From: Pseudomonas fuscovaginae SE-1
GTDB lineage: Bacteria; Pseudomonadota; Gammaproteobacteria; Pseudomonadales; Pseudomonadaceae
Reading direction: 5' to 3'
Length of the DNA: 48,865 nt
NCBI RefSeq assembly: GCF_000364705.1
Contig: NZ_AQOH01000347.1
Span: 1-48,865, forward strand
Translations under genes and position numbers: made by a program
Notes under the pieces: model-generated
The model's input: only the letters and a program-made list of their open reading frames with translations
The model's database searches: none
What the model was told of the DNA's origin: nothing
In this document: piece after piece, positions 9,343 to 20,202 of the stretch
Numbering within the stretch: position 1 is the first letter of the stretch
Layout: each line of letters starts with the position of its first letter

Positions 9343-9909
9343 ATGCGCCTGATCCCATCGCTGGCCGTGTTGTTGGCCCTGCTCACCCCGGCCGCCTTTG
9401 CCGATGAGCCGTACCAGGTCGAAATGATCCTGGTGCGGCAGAACCTCGAACAACCGTTCCAGAGCCAGCCGGCACCGGAGGACTGGGCCAAGGGGGCGAA
9501 AGCCATCACCGCCAGTGACGAGCGCACCCCCAGTCTGAACGACATGGTCGCCAAGCTCAACGCCAGCGGCAATTACGAGGTATTGCTGCACAAGGCCTGG
9601 CAACAGAACCTCAGCGACCAGCCGAGCGTGGTCTCGATCACCGCCGGCCAGGAACAGTTCGGCCAGTTTCCGGTGGAAGGCACCCTGAGCCTGACCCTCA
9701 AGCGCTTCACCGAGGTGCAGGCACAATTCTGGGTCAACGGCTTCGACAGCAACGGCGTGGTCAATGCCAGCGAGCGCCTGAACCAGACCAGCCAGACCAA
9801 GAACGGCCAGCTCAATTTCCTCGATGCCGGCCACCTCGGCCTGTTGCTCAAGGTGACCTCGCTGAACGCCTCCCGTCGCGAAGCGCCATCGCAGAGCCTC
9901 GATCAGTGA
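9343..9909 (+). CDS. CsiV-family periplasmic protein
   Basis: A 188-residue secreted protein with a signal peptide (MRLIPSLAVLLALLTPAAFA, likely cleaved before DEPYQ). Mature features are YQVEMILVRQN near the start and the C-terminal half VEGTLSLTLKRFTEVQAQFWVN, LNQTSQTKNGQLNFLDAGHLGLLLKVTSL. This layout fits the CsiV family, named from a Vibrio protein that binds peptidoglycan and affects cell shape. Role in this organism is not known. It has an AAGGA ribosome site and sits 12 bp after mfd, so the two are probably co-transcribed, although a shared function is not obvious. Confidence 0.72.
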   Translation: MRLIPSLAVLLALLTPAAFADEPYQVEMILVRQNLEQPFQSQPAPEDWAKGAKAITASDERTPSLNDMVAKLNASGNYEVLLHKAWQQNLSDQPSVVSITAGQEQFGQFPVEGTLSLTLKRFTEVQAQFWVNGFDSNGVVNASERLNQTSQTKNGQLNFLDAGHLGLLLKVTSLNASRREAPSQSLDQ

Positions 9910-9916
9910 CAGCTCG

Positions 9917-12619
<2,703 letters not shown>

Positions 12620-12632
12620 GCCCCCTGAAAGC

Positions 12633-12720
12633 TTCGCGGGCAAGCCCGACGCCTACAGTGATGAGGTGTCCGCCAATGGTGTGCGCGACGCCCCCTGTAG
12701 GAGCCGGGCTTGCCCGCGAA
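12633..12720. repeat. REP doublet between helicase and nagZ
   Basis: The forward unit at 12696-12720 begins TGTAGGAGCCGGGCTTGCCC and ends GCGAA. The inverted unit at 12633-12658 (TTCGCGGGCAAGCCC, then GACGCCTACA) differs at a few positions. Together they form a hairpin-capable pair between convergent genes. This unit type (GTAGGAGCCGGGC) differs from the GTGGCGAGCGGGC type at 3779. Confidence 0.85.
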
Positions 12721-12743
12721 TGGGCCTTCGAATATGACGCCAC

Positions 12744-13754
12744 TCAATCGATGAGCTGAGCCTCGCGCAACGCCCCCAGCGCCTCCAGCCACCGCGGCTG
12801 CTGGCGATAATCGGTCCGCGCAAACCCCCGCCCACGCATCCGCGCAATTCGCGGCGATGGCGTCACCTTCAGGCGCTGCGCCGCGCTCAAGGCCAGCTCC
12901 GCCGCCGCCCGGTCATTGCACACCAGCCCCATGTCGCAACCGGCCGACAATGCCGCCTCGATACGACTGGCCGCATCGCCCACCACATGAGCACCGGCCA
13001 TGGACAGGTCATCACTGAAGATCACCCCATCGAACCGCAGCTCGCCGCGCAGGATGTCCTGCAACCAGCGCCGCGAAAAACCGGCAGGTTGCGCATCGAC
13101 CTGCGGATAGATCACGTGAGCCGGCATCACCGCCGCCAGTTGCTGGCTCAGGTGGGCGAAAGGCACCAGGTCATGGGCGCGAATGGTGTCCAGGCTGCGC
13201 TCGTCGACCGGGATTGCCACATGGGAGTCCGCCTCGGCCCAGCCATGCCCGGGAAAGTGCTTGCCGGTGGCAGCCATGCCGGCCGTCTTCATACCCCGGA
13301 TGAACGCACCGGCGAGCAGGGCCGCGCGCTCCGGATCACCTTCGAAGGAGCGACTGCCAACCACCGCACTGCGCTGGTAGTCCAGGTCCAGCACGGGGGC
13401 AAAGCTCAGGTCGAGCCCGACCGCCAGCACCTCGGTCGCCATCAGCCAGCCGCAGTGCTCGGCCAGGCGCTCGGCATTCGGGTTATCGGCAATCGCCCGC
13501 ATCGCCGGCAGACGCACGAAGCCCTGGCGCAAACGCTGTACCCGCCCGCCTTCCTGGTCGACCGCAAGCAGCAGGTCCGGGCGAATCGCGCGGATCGTCG
13601 CGCTCAGTTCACGAACCTGGCGCGGGCTCTCGATATTGCGCGCGAAAATGATCAGCCCGCCCACTTGCGGCTGGCGCAACAACTGGCGATCCTCGGCCGT
13701 CAGCCAGGTACCGGCGATATCGACCATCAGGGAGCCTTGCAAGGCTGTACTCAT
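12744..13754 (-). CDS. nagZ: Beta-N-acetylhexosaminidase NagZ
   Basis: Cytoplasmic glycoside hydrolase family 3 enzyme that removes N-acetylglucosamine from anhydro-muropeptides during peptidoglycan recycling. Its products induce AmpC beta-lactamase in pseudomonads. The protein has 336 residues, the normal single-domain size. KHFPGHG at 165-171 and the following DSHVAIP with His178 form the mobile catalytic loop, and SDDLSM holds the nucleophile Asp248. An early DQEGGRVQRLR block is also diagnostic. The ATG at 13754 (MSTALQGSLMVD) has AAGGA 8 nt upstream; a longer in-frame ORF to 13841 is not needed. It lies 170 bp downstream of psrA on the same strand, as in other pseudomonads. Confidence 0.96.
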   Translation of the reverse strand: MSTALQGSLMVDIAGTWLTAEDRQLLRQPQVGGLIIFARNIESPRQVRELSATIRAIRPDLLLAVDQEGGRVQRLRQGFVRLPAMRAIADNPNAERLAEHCGWLMATEVLAVGLDLSFAPVLDLDYQRSAVVGSRSFEGDPERAALLAGAFIRGMKTAGMAATGKHFPGHGWAEADSHVAIPVDERSLDTIRAHDLVPFAHLSQQLAAVMPAHVIYPQVDAQPAGFSRRWLQDILRGELRFDGVIFSDDLSMAGAHVVGDAASRIEAALSAGCDMGLVCNDRAAAELALSAAQRLKVTPSPRIARMRGRGFARTDYRQQPRWLEALGALREAQLID

Positions 13755-13923
13755 AGGAAATCCTTGTGAAAAAGAGCCATCGGAAAAACCGCCAGGCGCG
13801 CGAACACCCTGCCGCACAGCGCATCCGGCAGATGAACGCAAAGAAGGGAAAGATCGGCAGGAAAGGAATCGGGCATGGGCGGCAAGCTTAGCCGATCAAG
13901 GCCGGCACGCCCACCCGAATGAG

Positions 13924-14631
13924 TCAGGCCTTGACGACAGGCGCCGCCGATTTACTGCGCGGACGCAATTGCGCGGCAGCCATGGCCTCGTCGGTGACAC
14001 CGCTGTCGGCGCGCATGCCGGCCGCCAGGAATGGCACCATCAGGCGCATTACCGTCTCGATCGAGGTATTGACGCCGAAGTCGGTCTCGGCGATGGCCCG
14101 CAACGCCTTGATCCCGGACATGCTGAACGCCGCCGCACCGAGCATGAAGTGCACGCGCCAGAACAACTCGATCGGCGGGATACGCGGGGCCGCTTCGTTG
14201 ACCAGCAGCATGTAGCGACGGAACACCTTGCCGTACATGTCTTCCAGGTAACGGCGCAGGTGCCCCTGGCTCTGGCTGAAGGCAAGACCCAGCAGACGCA
14301 TGAAGATCGACAGGTCGTTGCCGCTGCGCGGCTGCACCACCAGGGCCTGCTCGACGAGGATTTCCAGCAGCTCCTCCAGGGTCGGCTTGACCTCCGGCCT
14401 GGCCTGGCGGCGCTCCAGCTCACGATCGAGGCTGACGCAGAACGGCCCGAGGAACCGCGAGAAGACCGCCTGGATCAGGGCCTTTTTCGAGCCGAAATGG
14501 TAGTTCACCGCAGCCAGGTTGACCCCCGCCTTGCTGGTGATCAATCGCAACGAAGTCTCGGCGAAACCTTTTTCCGCGAACAATTGCTCGGCAGCATCGA
14601 GAATGCGTTCAACGGTTTCCGACTGGGCCAT
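13924..14631 (-). CDS. psrA: TetR-family fatty-acid-responsive regulator PsrA
   Basis: A 235-residue TetR regulator that in P. aeruginosa and P. putida represses beta-oxidation genes and itself, is released by long-chain fatty acids, and activates rpoS. The N-terminal helix-turn-helix lies around residues 27-46 (TSLRLITSKAGVNLAAVNYHFGSKKAL). The C-terminal ligand domain includes MRLLGLAFSQSQGHLRRYLEDMYG. The ATG at 14631 (MAQSETVERILDAAEQLF) is preferred over an upstream extension to 14649, since GGAG lies about 5-8 nt ahead of it. It is divergent from lexA across 239 bp. Two PsrA-type palindromes overlap its promoter, and related sites lie upstream of fadB in this window. Confidence 0.95.
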   Translation of the reverse strand: MAQSETVERILDAAEQLFAEKGFAETSLRLITSKAGVNLAAVNYHFGSKKALIQAVFSRFLGPFCVSLDRELERRQARPEVKPTLEELLEILVEQALVVQPRSGNDLSIFMRLLGLAFSQSQGHLRRYLEDMYGKVFRRYMLLVNEAAPRIPPIELFWRVHFMLGAAAFSMSGIKALRAIAETDFGVNTSIETVMRLMVPFLAAGMRADSGVTDEAMAAAQLRPRSKSAAPVVKA

Positions 14632-14646
14632 GACTACTCCGCCTGA

Positions 14647-14673
14647 CAAACACTTGTTTGAAACATACGTTTC
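14647..14673. promoter_or_regulatory. Two abutting PsrA-type operator palindromes at psrA
   Basis: CAAAC-actt-GTTTG at 14647-14660 and GAAAC-atac-GTTTC at 14660-14673 share one base. Each is a perfect match to the published PsrA form (G/C)AAAC-N2-4-GTTT(G/C). On the minus strand a promoter TTGACA (complement of 14685-14690), 17-bp spacer, TATGTT (complement of 14662-14667) runs into them, so bound repressor would cover the -10 and transcription start. This supports autorepression of psrA. Confidence 0.85.
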
Positions 14674-14690
14674 AGCCCACGGAATGTCAA
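14662..14690 (-). promoter_or_regulatory. Predicted sigma-70 promoter of psrA
   Basis: Read on the minus strand: perfect -35 TTGACA at 14690-14685, a 17-bp spacer, and -10 TATGTT at 14667-14662. The expected start lies near 14655, inside the first PsrA palindrome and about 25 nt ahead of the ATG. Confidence 0.7.
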
Positions 14691-14808
14691 GTCTGCCGGT
14701 CCATTTCCGCCCAGCCAGTCAGGTATTAAATCATAGATCCCGCCCCCTGTAGCGCGGCGCTCGCCACGGATCCCGACAACCGTCCGGCGGGTAGCTTGAA
14801 AAGGAGGA

Positions 14809-14836
14809 TTGCCAAGCGCCTCGCACTGTATATAAT
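14809..14836 (+). promoter_or_regulatory. Predicted sigma-70 promoter of lexA
   Basis: TTGCCA at 14809-14814, a 16-bp spacer and a perfect TATAAT at 14831-14836. The -10 is contained in the first LexA box, so repression by occlusion is expected. Confidence 0.72.
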
Positions 14837-14860
14837 TCCAGTCACTGTATAAAAAGACAG
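14826..14860. promoter_or_regulatory. Two LexA (SOS) boxes in front of lexA
   Basis: The box at 14845-14860, CTGTATAAAAAGACAG, is a perfect CTGT-N8-ACAG. The box at 14826-14841, CTGTATATAATTCCAG, has one mismatch. They are separated by 3 bp; the first overlaps the -10 and the second covers the start region, 11 bp before the lexA ATG. This is the usual tandem autoregulatory layout. Confidence 0.92.
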
Positions 14861-14870
14861 AGCAATCAAC

Positions 14871-15479
14871 ATGCTAAAACTGACGCCCCGCCAAGCTGAG
14901 ATTCTGGCTTTTATCAAACGTTGCCTGGATGACAACGGCTATCCGCCCACCCGTGCGGAAATCGCCCAGGAACTGGGCTTCAAGTCGCCCAACGCGGCCG
15001 AGGAACACCTCAAGGCCCTGGCCCGCAAGGGCGCAATCGAAATGACTCCGGGCGCTTCACGGGGCATTCGCATTCCCGGCTTCGAAGCCAAGGTCGACGA
15101 GTCCACCCTGCCGATCATCGGCCGTGTCGCCGCCGGTGCGCCCATCCTCGCCGAGCAGCATGTCGAGGAGTCCTGCAACATCAACCCGACCTTCTTCCAC
15201 CCCCGGGCCGACTACCTGCTGCGCGTCCATGGCATGAGCATGAAGGACGTCGGCATCTTCGACGGCGACCTGCTGGCCGTGCACACCTGCCGCGAAGCCC
15301 GCAACGGCCAGATCGTGGTCGCGCGGATCGGCGAGGAGGTCACCGTCAAGCGCTTCAAGCGCGAAGGCAGCAAGGTCTGGCTGCTGGCGGAAAACCCCGA
15401 GTTCGCCCCTATCGAAGTCAACCTGAAAGAACAGGACTTCGTCATCGAAGGTTTGAGCGTCGGCGTCATTCGCCGCTGA
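14871..15479 (+). CDS. lexA: SOS repressor LexA
   Basis: Represses SOS genes and self-cleaves when RecA is activated by single-stranded DNA. The 202 residues show a winged-helix N-terminus (LTPRQAEILAFIKRCLDDNGYPPTRAEIAQELGF), the cleavage bond Ala88-Gly89 (RVAAGAP), and the Ser123/Lys160 dyad in GMSM and VTVKRFKR. ATG at 14871 has only a weak purine-rich site upstream. sulA begins 10 bp after its stop, so lexA-sulA form one SOS-controlled operon under the two LexA boxes. Confidence 0.98.
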   Translation: MLKLTPRQAEILAFIKRCLDDNGYPPTRAEIAQELGFKSPNAAEEHLKALARKGAIEMTPGASRGIRIPGFEAKVDESTLPIIGRVAAGAPILAEQHVEESCNINPTFFHPRADYLLRVHGMSMKDVGIFDGDLLAVHTCREARNGQIVVARIGEEVTVKRFKREGSKVWLLAENPEFAPIEVNLKEQDFVIEGLSVGVIRR

Positions 15480-15489
15480 AGGAGGCGTC

Positions 15490-15954
15490 ATGCAATTCCA
15501 GACTCCACAACATGCCCAACTGCCCCTGTTCGAAGCGTTCATGATGCAGCCGCTGCCCCCCGTCCTGAAGGAGGTGGTCGAAACACACTGGAGCTCCGAA
15601 CCCGAGGCCTTCAGCGAACTGTCGCTGCGCGGCGGGAATTGCCTGAGCCTGCTGGCCCCCATTCTGCGCGAACTGAGCCAGGACCAGGACGCCCGCTGGC
15701 TGACCCTGATCGCCCCACCCGCCAGCGTCACCCAGGCCTGGCTGCGCGAAGCCGGCCTGAACCGCGAGCGGATTCTGCTGCTGCAACCCAGTAGCGCCCA
15801 GAATGCCCAGCAATTGGCCTGCGAAGCCTTGCGCCTGGGACGCAGCCATACCGTGGTCAGCTGGCTGAATCCGCTGAGCAGCAGTGCTCGCCAGCAATTG
15901 ATCAATGCTGCGCGCAAGGGCGACGCTCAGAGCCTGAACATTCGCCTGGGTTGA
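15490..15954 (+). CDS. sulA: SOS cell division inhibitor SulA
   Basis: Blocks FtsZ polymerisation after DNA damage to delay division. The 154-residue protein contains the conserved core WLTLIAPPASVTQAWLREAGLNRERILLLQP, resembling the RecA-like fold of SulA, and a C-terminal VSWLNPLSSSARQQLINAARKG. It has a strong AAGGAGG ribosome site and follows lexA by 10 bp, the arrangement known in Pseudomonas, unlike the monocistronic sulA of enterics. Confidence 0.94.
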   Translation: MQFQTPQHAQLPLFEAFMMQPLPPVLKEVVETHWSSEPEAFSELSLRGGNCLSLLAPILRELSQDQDARWLTLIAPPASVTQAWLREAGLNRERILLLQPSSAQNAQQLACEALRLGRSHTVVSWLNPLSSSARQQLINAARKGDAQSLNIRLG

Positions 15955-16058
15955 CATCTGGGACAAGGAATAATGGCACGCAGGCTTCTCGGGCCTACTC
16001 CACAGGGCTTCTCCAGGACAGAGAAGCCGATCAGGACCAACGATTCATCGCAAAACGC

Positions 16059-16072
16059 GCCTGATATCAGGC
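16059..16072. repeat. 14-bp perfect palindrome GCCTGATATCAGGC
   Basis: A perfect palindrome lies in the 128-bp gap between the convergent sulA and the small gene at 16083; part of it (GATATCAG) recurs at 16079-16086. Without a T tract it is not a convincing terminator. Confidence 0.6.
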
Positions 16073-16082
16073 ACGAGCGATA

Positions 16083-16319
16083 TCAGTGAAGAACCCTCGG
16101 ACCGTCTTCTTCTTTCTCGATCTCACCTTCCACCAGACGCCCAGCCATCTGCACACCCACGCTCAACATGGCCTTGGCCACTTCAACATGCTGCCCCTGC
16201 AGGAAAGCCTTGGCATCTTCAGAGAAGTTCAGGGTGACCAGAGAACCCTCGTCCTCGGCGCGGCGCAGCTCGATACGGCCGTCCGGCAGCTCGACAATTT
16301 CTAGAAAGGACGTAGGCAT
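16083..16319 (-). CDS. Conserved hypothetical protein, 78 aa
   Basis: I do not recognise a function. The product begins MPTSFLEIVELPDGRIELRRAEDEGSLVTLNFSEDAKAFL and ends in an acidic tail; it is predicted soluble, with alternating strand then helix character (VEVAKAMLSVGVQMAGRLVEGEIE). A gene of this size and position is present next to sulA in other pseudomonads. Base composition and codon bias match the neighbours, which supports real coding. Confidence 0.8.
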   Translation of the reverse strand: MPTSFLEIVELPDGRIELRRAEDEGSLVTLNFSEDAKAFLQGQHVEVAKAMLSVGVQMAGRLVEGEIEKEEDGPRVLH

Positions 16320-16419
16320 AAAAGTCTGTTCTCCACGAAAGGCTGGTGGCCTGTACGGTCAATTCGAACTCAAGTACGTGAACTCACCGCATGAGCCACT
16401 ATTATCATACCAGTCATTC

Positions 16420-16518
16420 ATGGCAACTCGCTCAAGATCTCAACAGCTTTCGTTACCGCTTGATGAACAACTGACAGACGGGACCTACATTCCACCCCCG
16501 CAACTCAGCACTCGCTGA
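16420..16518 (+). CDS. Possible 32-aa small ORF
   Basis: ATG at 16420 opens a short frame (MATRSRSQQLSLPLDEQL, ending PPPQLSTR) with no recognisable family. Its last 14 bases overlap the tail of the DUF6586 gene on the other strand. The region upstream is A/T-rich and could hold a promoter, but no good ribosome site is seen. It may be chance. Confidence 0.25.
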   Translation: MATRSRSQQLSLPLDEQLTDGTYIPPPQLSTR

Positions 16519-17026
16519 GCCCATCACGGAAGCGGATCGCCAGTGCCTTGAGGTTCTGCCGCCAGCTTTCAAGCTCCTCACGCCCCAGTTCCGGAGCAGT
16601 TTCCTCATCCAGGCTGACCGCCTCGATCAATGGCTGCAACACGTCGCCCTTGGGCTTCCTGGGCGCCTGGGGCGGCAGGTACAACGCCGAGTGGGCGGCG
16701 ATCAGCCGGGCCAGCCAGGATTGCGGGCTGTGGGCCAGTTCCACCAGCTCAGCCATTTCCGGAATGGCAATGGACTCCAGTACCTCCCGGGTCAGCAACA
16801 GCTCTGCACGCGGAGCACTGGCCTGTGGCAGACGATAGAAACCGGCAATCTCATGGCACAGCCCGAGCAAGGCGCCATAAAGGTGAAATACCGCAGCCTC
16901 ACGCTCGGCCTGGGTCAGCGCCAGCGCGTTCATCGCCCGGCTCTCCTCGGCCTTGCCAAGGGCTTCCAGGGCCAGGCCGGCGTAGAAGATCTTCTGGTTG
17001 GTACGGGTATAGAGTTCGTTGGCCAT
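16505..17026 (-). CDS. DUF6586-like conserved protein
   Basis: A 173-residue soluble, helix-rich protein starting MANELYTRTNQKIFYAGLALEAL. It has hydrophobic helices AAVFHLYGALLGLCHEIAGFYRLP and LEELVELAHSPQSWLARL, and a basic/proline linker PPQAPRKPKGD before an acidic C-terminal helix. I match it to a Pseudomonas protein of unknown function located between sulA and topA. The ATG at 17026 has an AGGAG site; an in-frame extension to 17146 runs through a REP and is rejected. No function is assigned. Confidence 0.75.
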   Translation of the reverse strand: MANELYTRTNQKIFYAGLALEALGKAEESRAMNALALTQAEREAAVFHLYGALLGLCHEIAGFYRLPQASAPRAELLLTREVLESIAIPEMAELVELAHSPQSWLARLIAAHSALYLPPQAPRKPKGDVLQPLIEAVSLDEETAPELGREELESWRQNLKALAIRFRDGLSEC

Positions 17027-17058
17027 GCGGCGCACTCCTGAATAAGACCACACGCGCC

Positions 17059-17135
17059 CCTTGCAGGCGCGCGGCTTGTCCGCGAATGCGCCACCAAGGA
17101 CGCCAGAAGCTTCGCGGGCAAGCCACGCCCCTACA
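17059..17135. repeat. REP-like degenerate doublet upstream of the DUF6586-like gene
   Basis: A degenerate unit at 17059-17086 (TTGCAGGCGCGCGGCTTGTC, then CGCGAA) faces an inverted unit at 17110-17135 (CTTCGCGGGCAAGCCACGCC, then CTACAGG). Cores differ at several bases, so the pair is older or more decayed than the one at 3779. Confidence 0.75.
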
Positions 17136-17191
17136 GGGGCCTGCATCAGGCCCTGGCTTCACGAAGGCCAGGACCTCGACCGGTAAACGAA

Positions 17192-19813
17192 TCAGGCGCC
17201 CTGACGCTTGTCTTCCACCTTCCACTTGCCACCGTCGTAGAACGCCTTCCAGCCCGTCGGCTTGCCATCGACCTCACTCTGCACGTACTGCTCCTTGGTC
17301 TTGCGGCTGTAGCGGATGACCGCCGGACGACCGTCCGGATCCTTCTGCGGTGCCTCGCAGAGGAAGTGGTACTTCGGATCGATCTCGGCCTTGTGCGGAA
17401 CGATTTCGAGCACCAGCGGCGCACGGGTCTCGCGGTTTTTCGGGAACTGGCTCGCCGCCAGGAACAGGCCCGAGGCCCCATCACGCAGGATGTAGGTGTC
17501 GTCGACCTTCTCGCACTTGAGTTCCGGCATCTTCACCGGGTCCATTTTCGGCGGCGCCGCATCGCCGCTTCTGAGCAGCTTGCGGGTGTTCTTGCAGGTC
17601 GGATTGGTGCAACCGAAGAACTTGCCGAAACGACCGGTCTTGAGCTGCATCTCGCTACCGCACTTGTCGCACTCCAGGCTCGGCCCTTCGTAGCCCTTGA
17701 TCCGGTAGCTACCTTCTTCGATCTCGTAGCCGGCGCAATCCGGGTTGTTGCCACAGATGTGCAGCTTGCGCTTCTCGTCCAGCAGGTAGGCATCCATCGC
17801 CGTGCTGCAGATCGGGCAGCGATGCTTGCCACGCAGCACCAGGGATTCCGATTCGCCCTCATCGTCCGCGGCGATCTCGTCGCCTGGCACCAGGTTGACG
17901 GTGGCCTTGCAACGCTCTTTCGGCGGCAGGCTGTAGCCCGAGCAACCGAGGAACACACCGGTCGAGGCGGTACGGATCTGCATCGGCCGGCCGCAGGTCT
18001 GGCATGGGATATCGGTCATCACCGGCTGATTGGCACGCATGCCGTTTTCCGCACCCTCGGCCACTTCGAGCTTCTTCTTGAAATCGCCGTAGAATTCGTC
18101 GAGTACGTTCTTCCAGTCACGCTCGCCCTGGGCCACGTCGTCGAGGTTCTCCTCCATGTCCGCAGTGAACCCGTAGTCCATCAGGTTCGAGAAGCTCTCC
18201 GCCAGGCGCTCGGTGACGATGTCGCCCATCTTCTCGGAGTAGAAGCGACGGTTGTGCAGGGCCACGTAGCCGCGATCCTGGATGGTGGAGATGATCGCCG
18301 CATAGGTCGAAGGACGACCGATACCACGCTTCTCCATTTCCTTGACCAGGCTGGCTTCGGAGTAGCGTGCCGGCGGCTTGGTGAAGTGCTGGCTCGGATC
18401 GAGCTGGATCAGCTTCAGCACCTCACCTTGGGCCATGTCCGGCAGGACGTCGTCGTCGCCCGGCTTGCTCAGTTGCGGCAGCACCCGGGTGTAACCGTCG
18501 AACTTGAGGATACGGCCCTTGGCACGCAGCTCGAAGTCGCCGGCAGCGACGCTGACGGTGGTCGACAGGTACTGCGCCGGCAACATCTGGCAGGCCACGA
18601 ACTGGCGCCAGATCAGCTCGTACAGGCGCTCGGCGTCACGCTCCATGCCCGACAGCTTGCTCGGATCGGTGTTGACATCCGACGGCCGGATAGCCTCGTG
18701 CGCCTCCTGGGCGCCTTCCTTGCTGCTGTAGACGTTCGGTGCGGACGGCAGGTATTTCGCACCGAACTCGCTCTCGATATAGGTCCGCGCCATCGCCACG
18801 GCATCAGCCGAGAGGTTGGTCGAGTCGGTACGCATGTAGGTGATATAGCCGGCTTCGTACAGACGCTGGGCCATCATCATGGTCTTCTTCACCCCGAAGC
18901 CCAGGCGGTTGCTCGCCGCCTGCTGCAGGGTGGAGGTAATGAACGGTGCCGAGGGCTTGCTGCTGGTCGGTTTGTCCTCGCGCTTGGCGATGGTGTAGGC
19001 CGAGGCCTTGAGCTTCTCCAGCGCCGCCATGGCCTGGGCTTCGTTCAGCGGCTTGAAGGTCTCGCCGTTCTCGCGAGCCACCTCGAAGCGCACCTTGGCG
19101 CCCTTGCCCGTACCGAGGTCGGCATGCACTTCCCAGTACTCTTCCGGGATGAACGCACGGATCTCCCGCTCACGCTCGACCACCAGTTTCACCGCCACCG
19201 ACTGCACACGGCCGGCGGACAGGCCACGGGCGATCTTCGCCCACAGCAGCGGTGAGACCATGTAGCCGACCACGCGGTCGAGGAAACGTCGCGCCTGCTG
19301 GGCGTTGACGCGGTCGATGTCCAGCTCGCCCGGTGCCGAGAAGGCCTCCTGGATCGCCTTCTTGGTGATTTCGTTGAACACCACGCGCTTGTAGCGGCTG
19401 TCATCACCACCGATGGCTTCGCGCAGGTGCCAGGCAATGGCTTCCCCCTCGCGATCCAAGTCGGTTGCGAGATAGATGGTGTCGGCATCCTTGGCGAGAC
19501 GGCGCAGTTCCTCGATCACCTTCTCCTTGCCGGGAAGGATCTCGTAGCGGGCCTTCCAGCCGTGGTCCGGGTCGACGCCCATACGCGCTACAAGCTGCTT
19601 GCGCGCCTTCTCTTTCGCCGAGAGCGCGGGCGCCTCGCCGGCAGCGGCCTTGCCGCGCTTGGCGGCAGGCTCCTTGACGGCACTGGCCGAACCGCTGGTG
19701 GGCAGGTCTCGGATATGGCCGATACTCGACTTCACCACGTACTGGGTTCCCAGATACTTGTTGATGGTCTTGGCCTTAGCCGGGGATTCCACAATGACCA
19801 GCGATTTGCCCAT
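17192..19813 (-). CDS. topA: DNA topoisomerase I TopA
   Basis: Type IA topoisomerase that relaxes negative supercoils through a 5'-phosphotyrosine link. The 873 residues begin with the TOPRIM domain (KSLVIVESPAKAKTINKYLG; acidic triad in YLATDLDREGEAIAWHL at 114-130). The catalytic tyrosine is Tyr326 in GYITYMRTDSTNLS. Three C-terminal zinc-ribbon repeats follow, with Cys pairs in CQTCGRPM, CPICSTAM and CDKCGSEM, plus a further tail ending in KVEDKRQGA. A small insertion rich in Lys/Ala/Glu (residues ~46-70) interrupts TOPRIM, as in other pseudomonads. A sigma-70 promoter lies in the 115-bp gap upstream. Confidence 0.97.
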   Translation of the reverse strand: MGKSLVIVESPAKAKTINKYLGTQYVVKSSIGHIRDLPTSGSASAVKEPAAKRGKAAAGEAPALSAKEKARKQLVARMGVDPDHGWKARYEILPGKEKVIEELRRLAKDADTIYLATDLDREGEAIAWHLREAIGGDDSRYKRVVFNEITKKAIQEAFSAPGELDIDRVNAQQARRFLDRVVGYMVSPLLWAKIARGLSAGRVQSVAVKLVVEREREIRAFIPEEYWEVHADLGTGKGAKVRFEVARENGETFKPLNEAQAMAALEKLKASAYTIAKREDKPTSSKPSAPFITSTLQQAASNRLGFGVKKTMMMAQRLYEAGYITYMRTDSTNLSADAVAMARTYIESEFGAKYLPSAPNVYSSKEGAQEAHEAIRPSDVNTDPSKLSGMERDAERLYELIWRQFVACQMLPAQYLSTTVSVAAGDFELRAKGRILKFDGYTRVLPQLSKPGDDDVLPDMAQGEVLKLIQLDPSQHFTKPPARYSEASLVKEMEKRGIGRPSTYAAIISTIQDRGYVALHNRRFYSEKMGDIVTERLAESFSNLMDYGFTADMEENLDDVAQGERDWKNVLDEFYGDFKKKLEVAEGAENGMRANQPVMTDIPCQTCGRPMQIRTASTGVFLGCSGYSLPPKERCKATVNLVPGDEIAADDEGESESLVLRGKHRCPICSTAMDAYLLDEKRKLHICGNNPDCAGYEIEEGSYRIKGYEGPSLECDKCGSEMQLKTGRFGKFFGCTNPTCKNTRKLLRSGDAAPPKMDPVKMPELKCEKVDDTYILRDGASGLFLAASQFPKNRETRAPLVLEIVPHKAEIDPKYHFLCEAPQKDPDGRPAVIRYSRKTKEQYVQSEVDGKPTGWKAFYDGGKWKVEDKRQGA

Positions 19814-19874
19814 GGATCGGAAAATTCCTGAATGCTAGAAGTGAGAGCGCAGCCCACGACTGGCGCGGCACCGC

Positions 19875-19903
19875 TATATATAGTGGCAACAAGGTGAGGT
19901 CAA
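19875..19903 (-). promoter_or_regulatory. Predicted sigma-70 promoter of topA
   Basis: On the minus strand: -35 TTGACC (19903-19898), exactly 17 bp, -10 TATATA (19880-19875, inside an 8-bp TA run). The expected transcript begins near 19868, with a leader of about 55 nt. Confidence 0.75.
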
Positions 19904-19928
19904 GCACAGGGTGCTGCGCGACCAGCCC

Positions 19929-20165
19929 TCAAGCCCTGGAAAAAATGCTCGGCTCGGCCTGCACCAAAGCAAAGCGTGGGAGCCGTTCGCCGTCAACCTC
20001 GACCGACTCCAGGAACATGCTCAAGGGGCGTACCCAGAAGCCGTATTCGCCATACAGCGCCTGGTAGAACACCACTTCCTCCTCGGTCTCGGAATGCCGT
20101 GCCACGCTGAAAACGCGGTACTGCGGTCCCTTGTAGTGCTGATAGAGCCCGGGTTGCAAAGTCAT
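19929..20165 (-). CDS. DUF1653 domain protein, 78 aa
   Basis: A small soluble protein beginning MTLQPGLYQHYKGPQYRVFSVARHSETEEEVVFYQALYG. The HYKGxxYxV and E.vVFYQALYG blocks mark DUF1653, a short beta-rich family of unknown function. It lies between the fadA terminator and the topA promoter on the same strand and is probably transcribed independently. Confidence 0.85.
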   Translation of the reverse strand: MTLQPGLYQHYKGPQYRVFSVARHSETEEEVVFYQALYGEYGFWVRPLSMFLESVEVDGERLPRFALVQAEPSIFSRA

Positions 20166-20202
20166 GTATCGGCCCTCTTACAAAATAAAATAAAAAAAAT
20201 CG

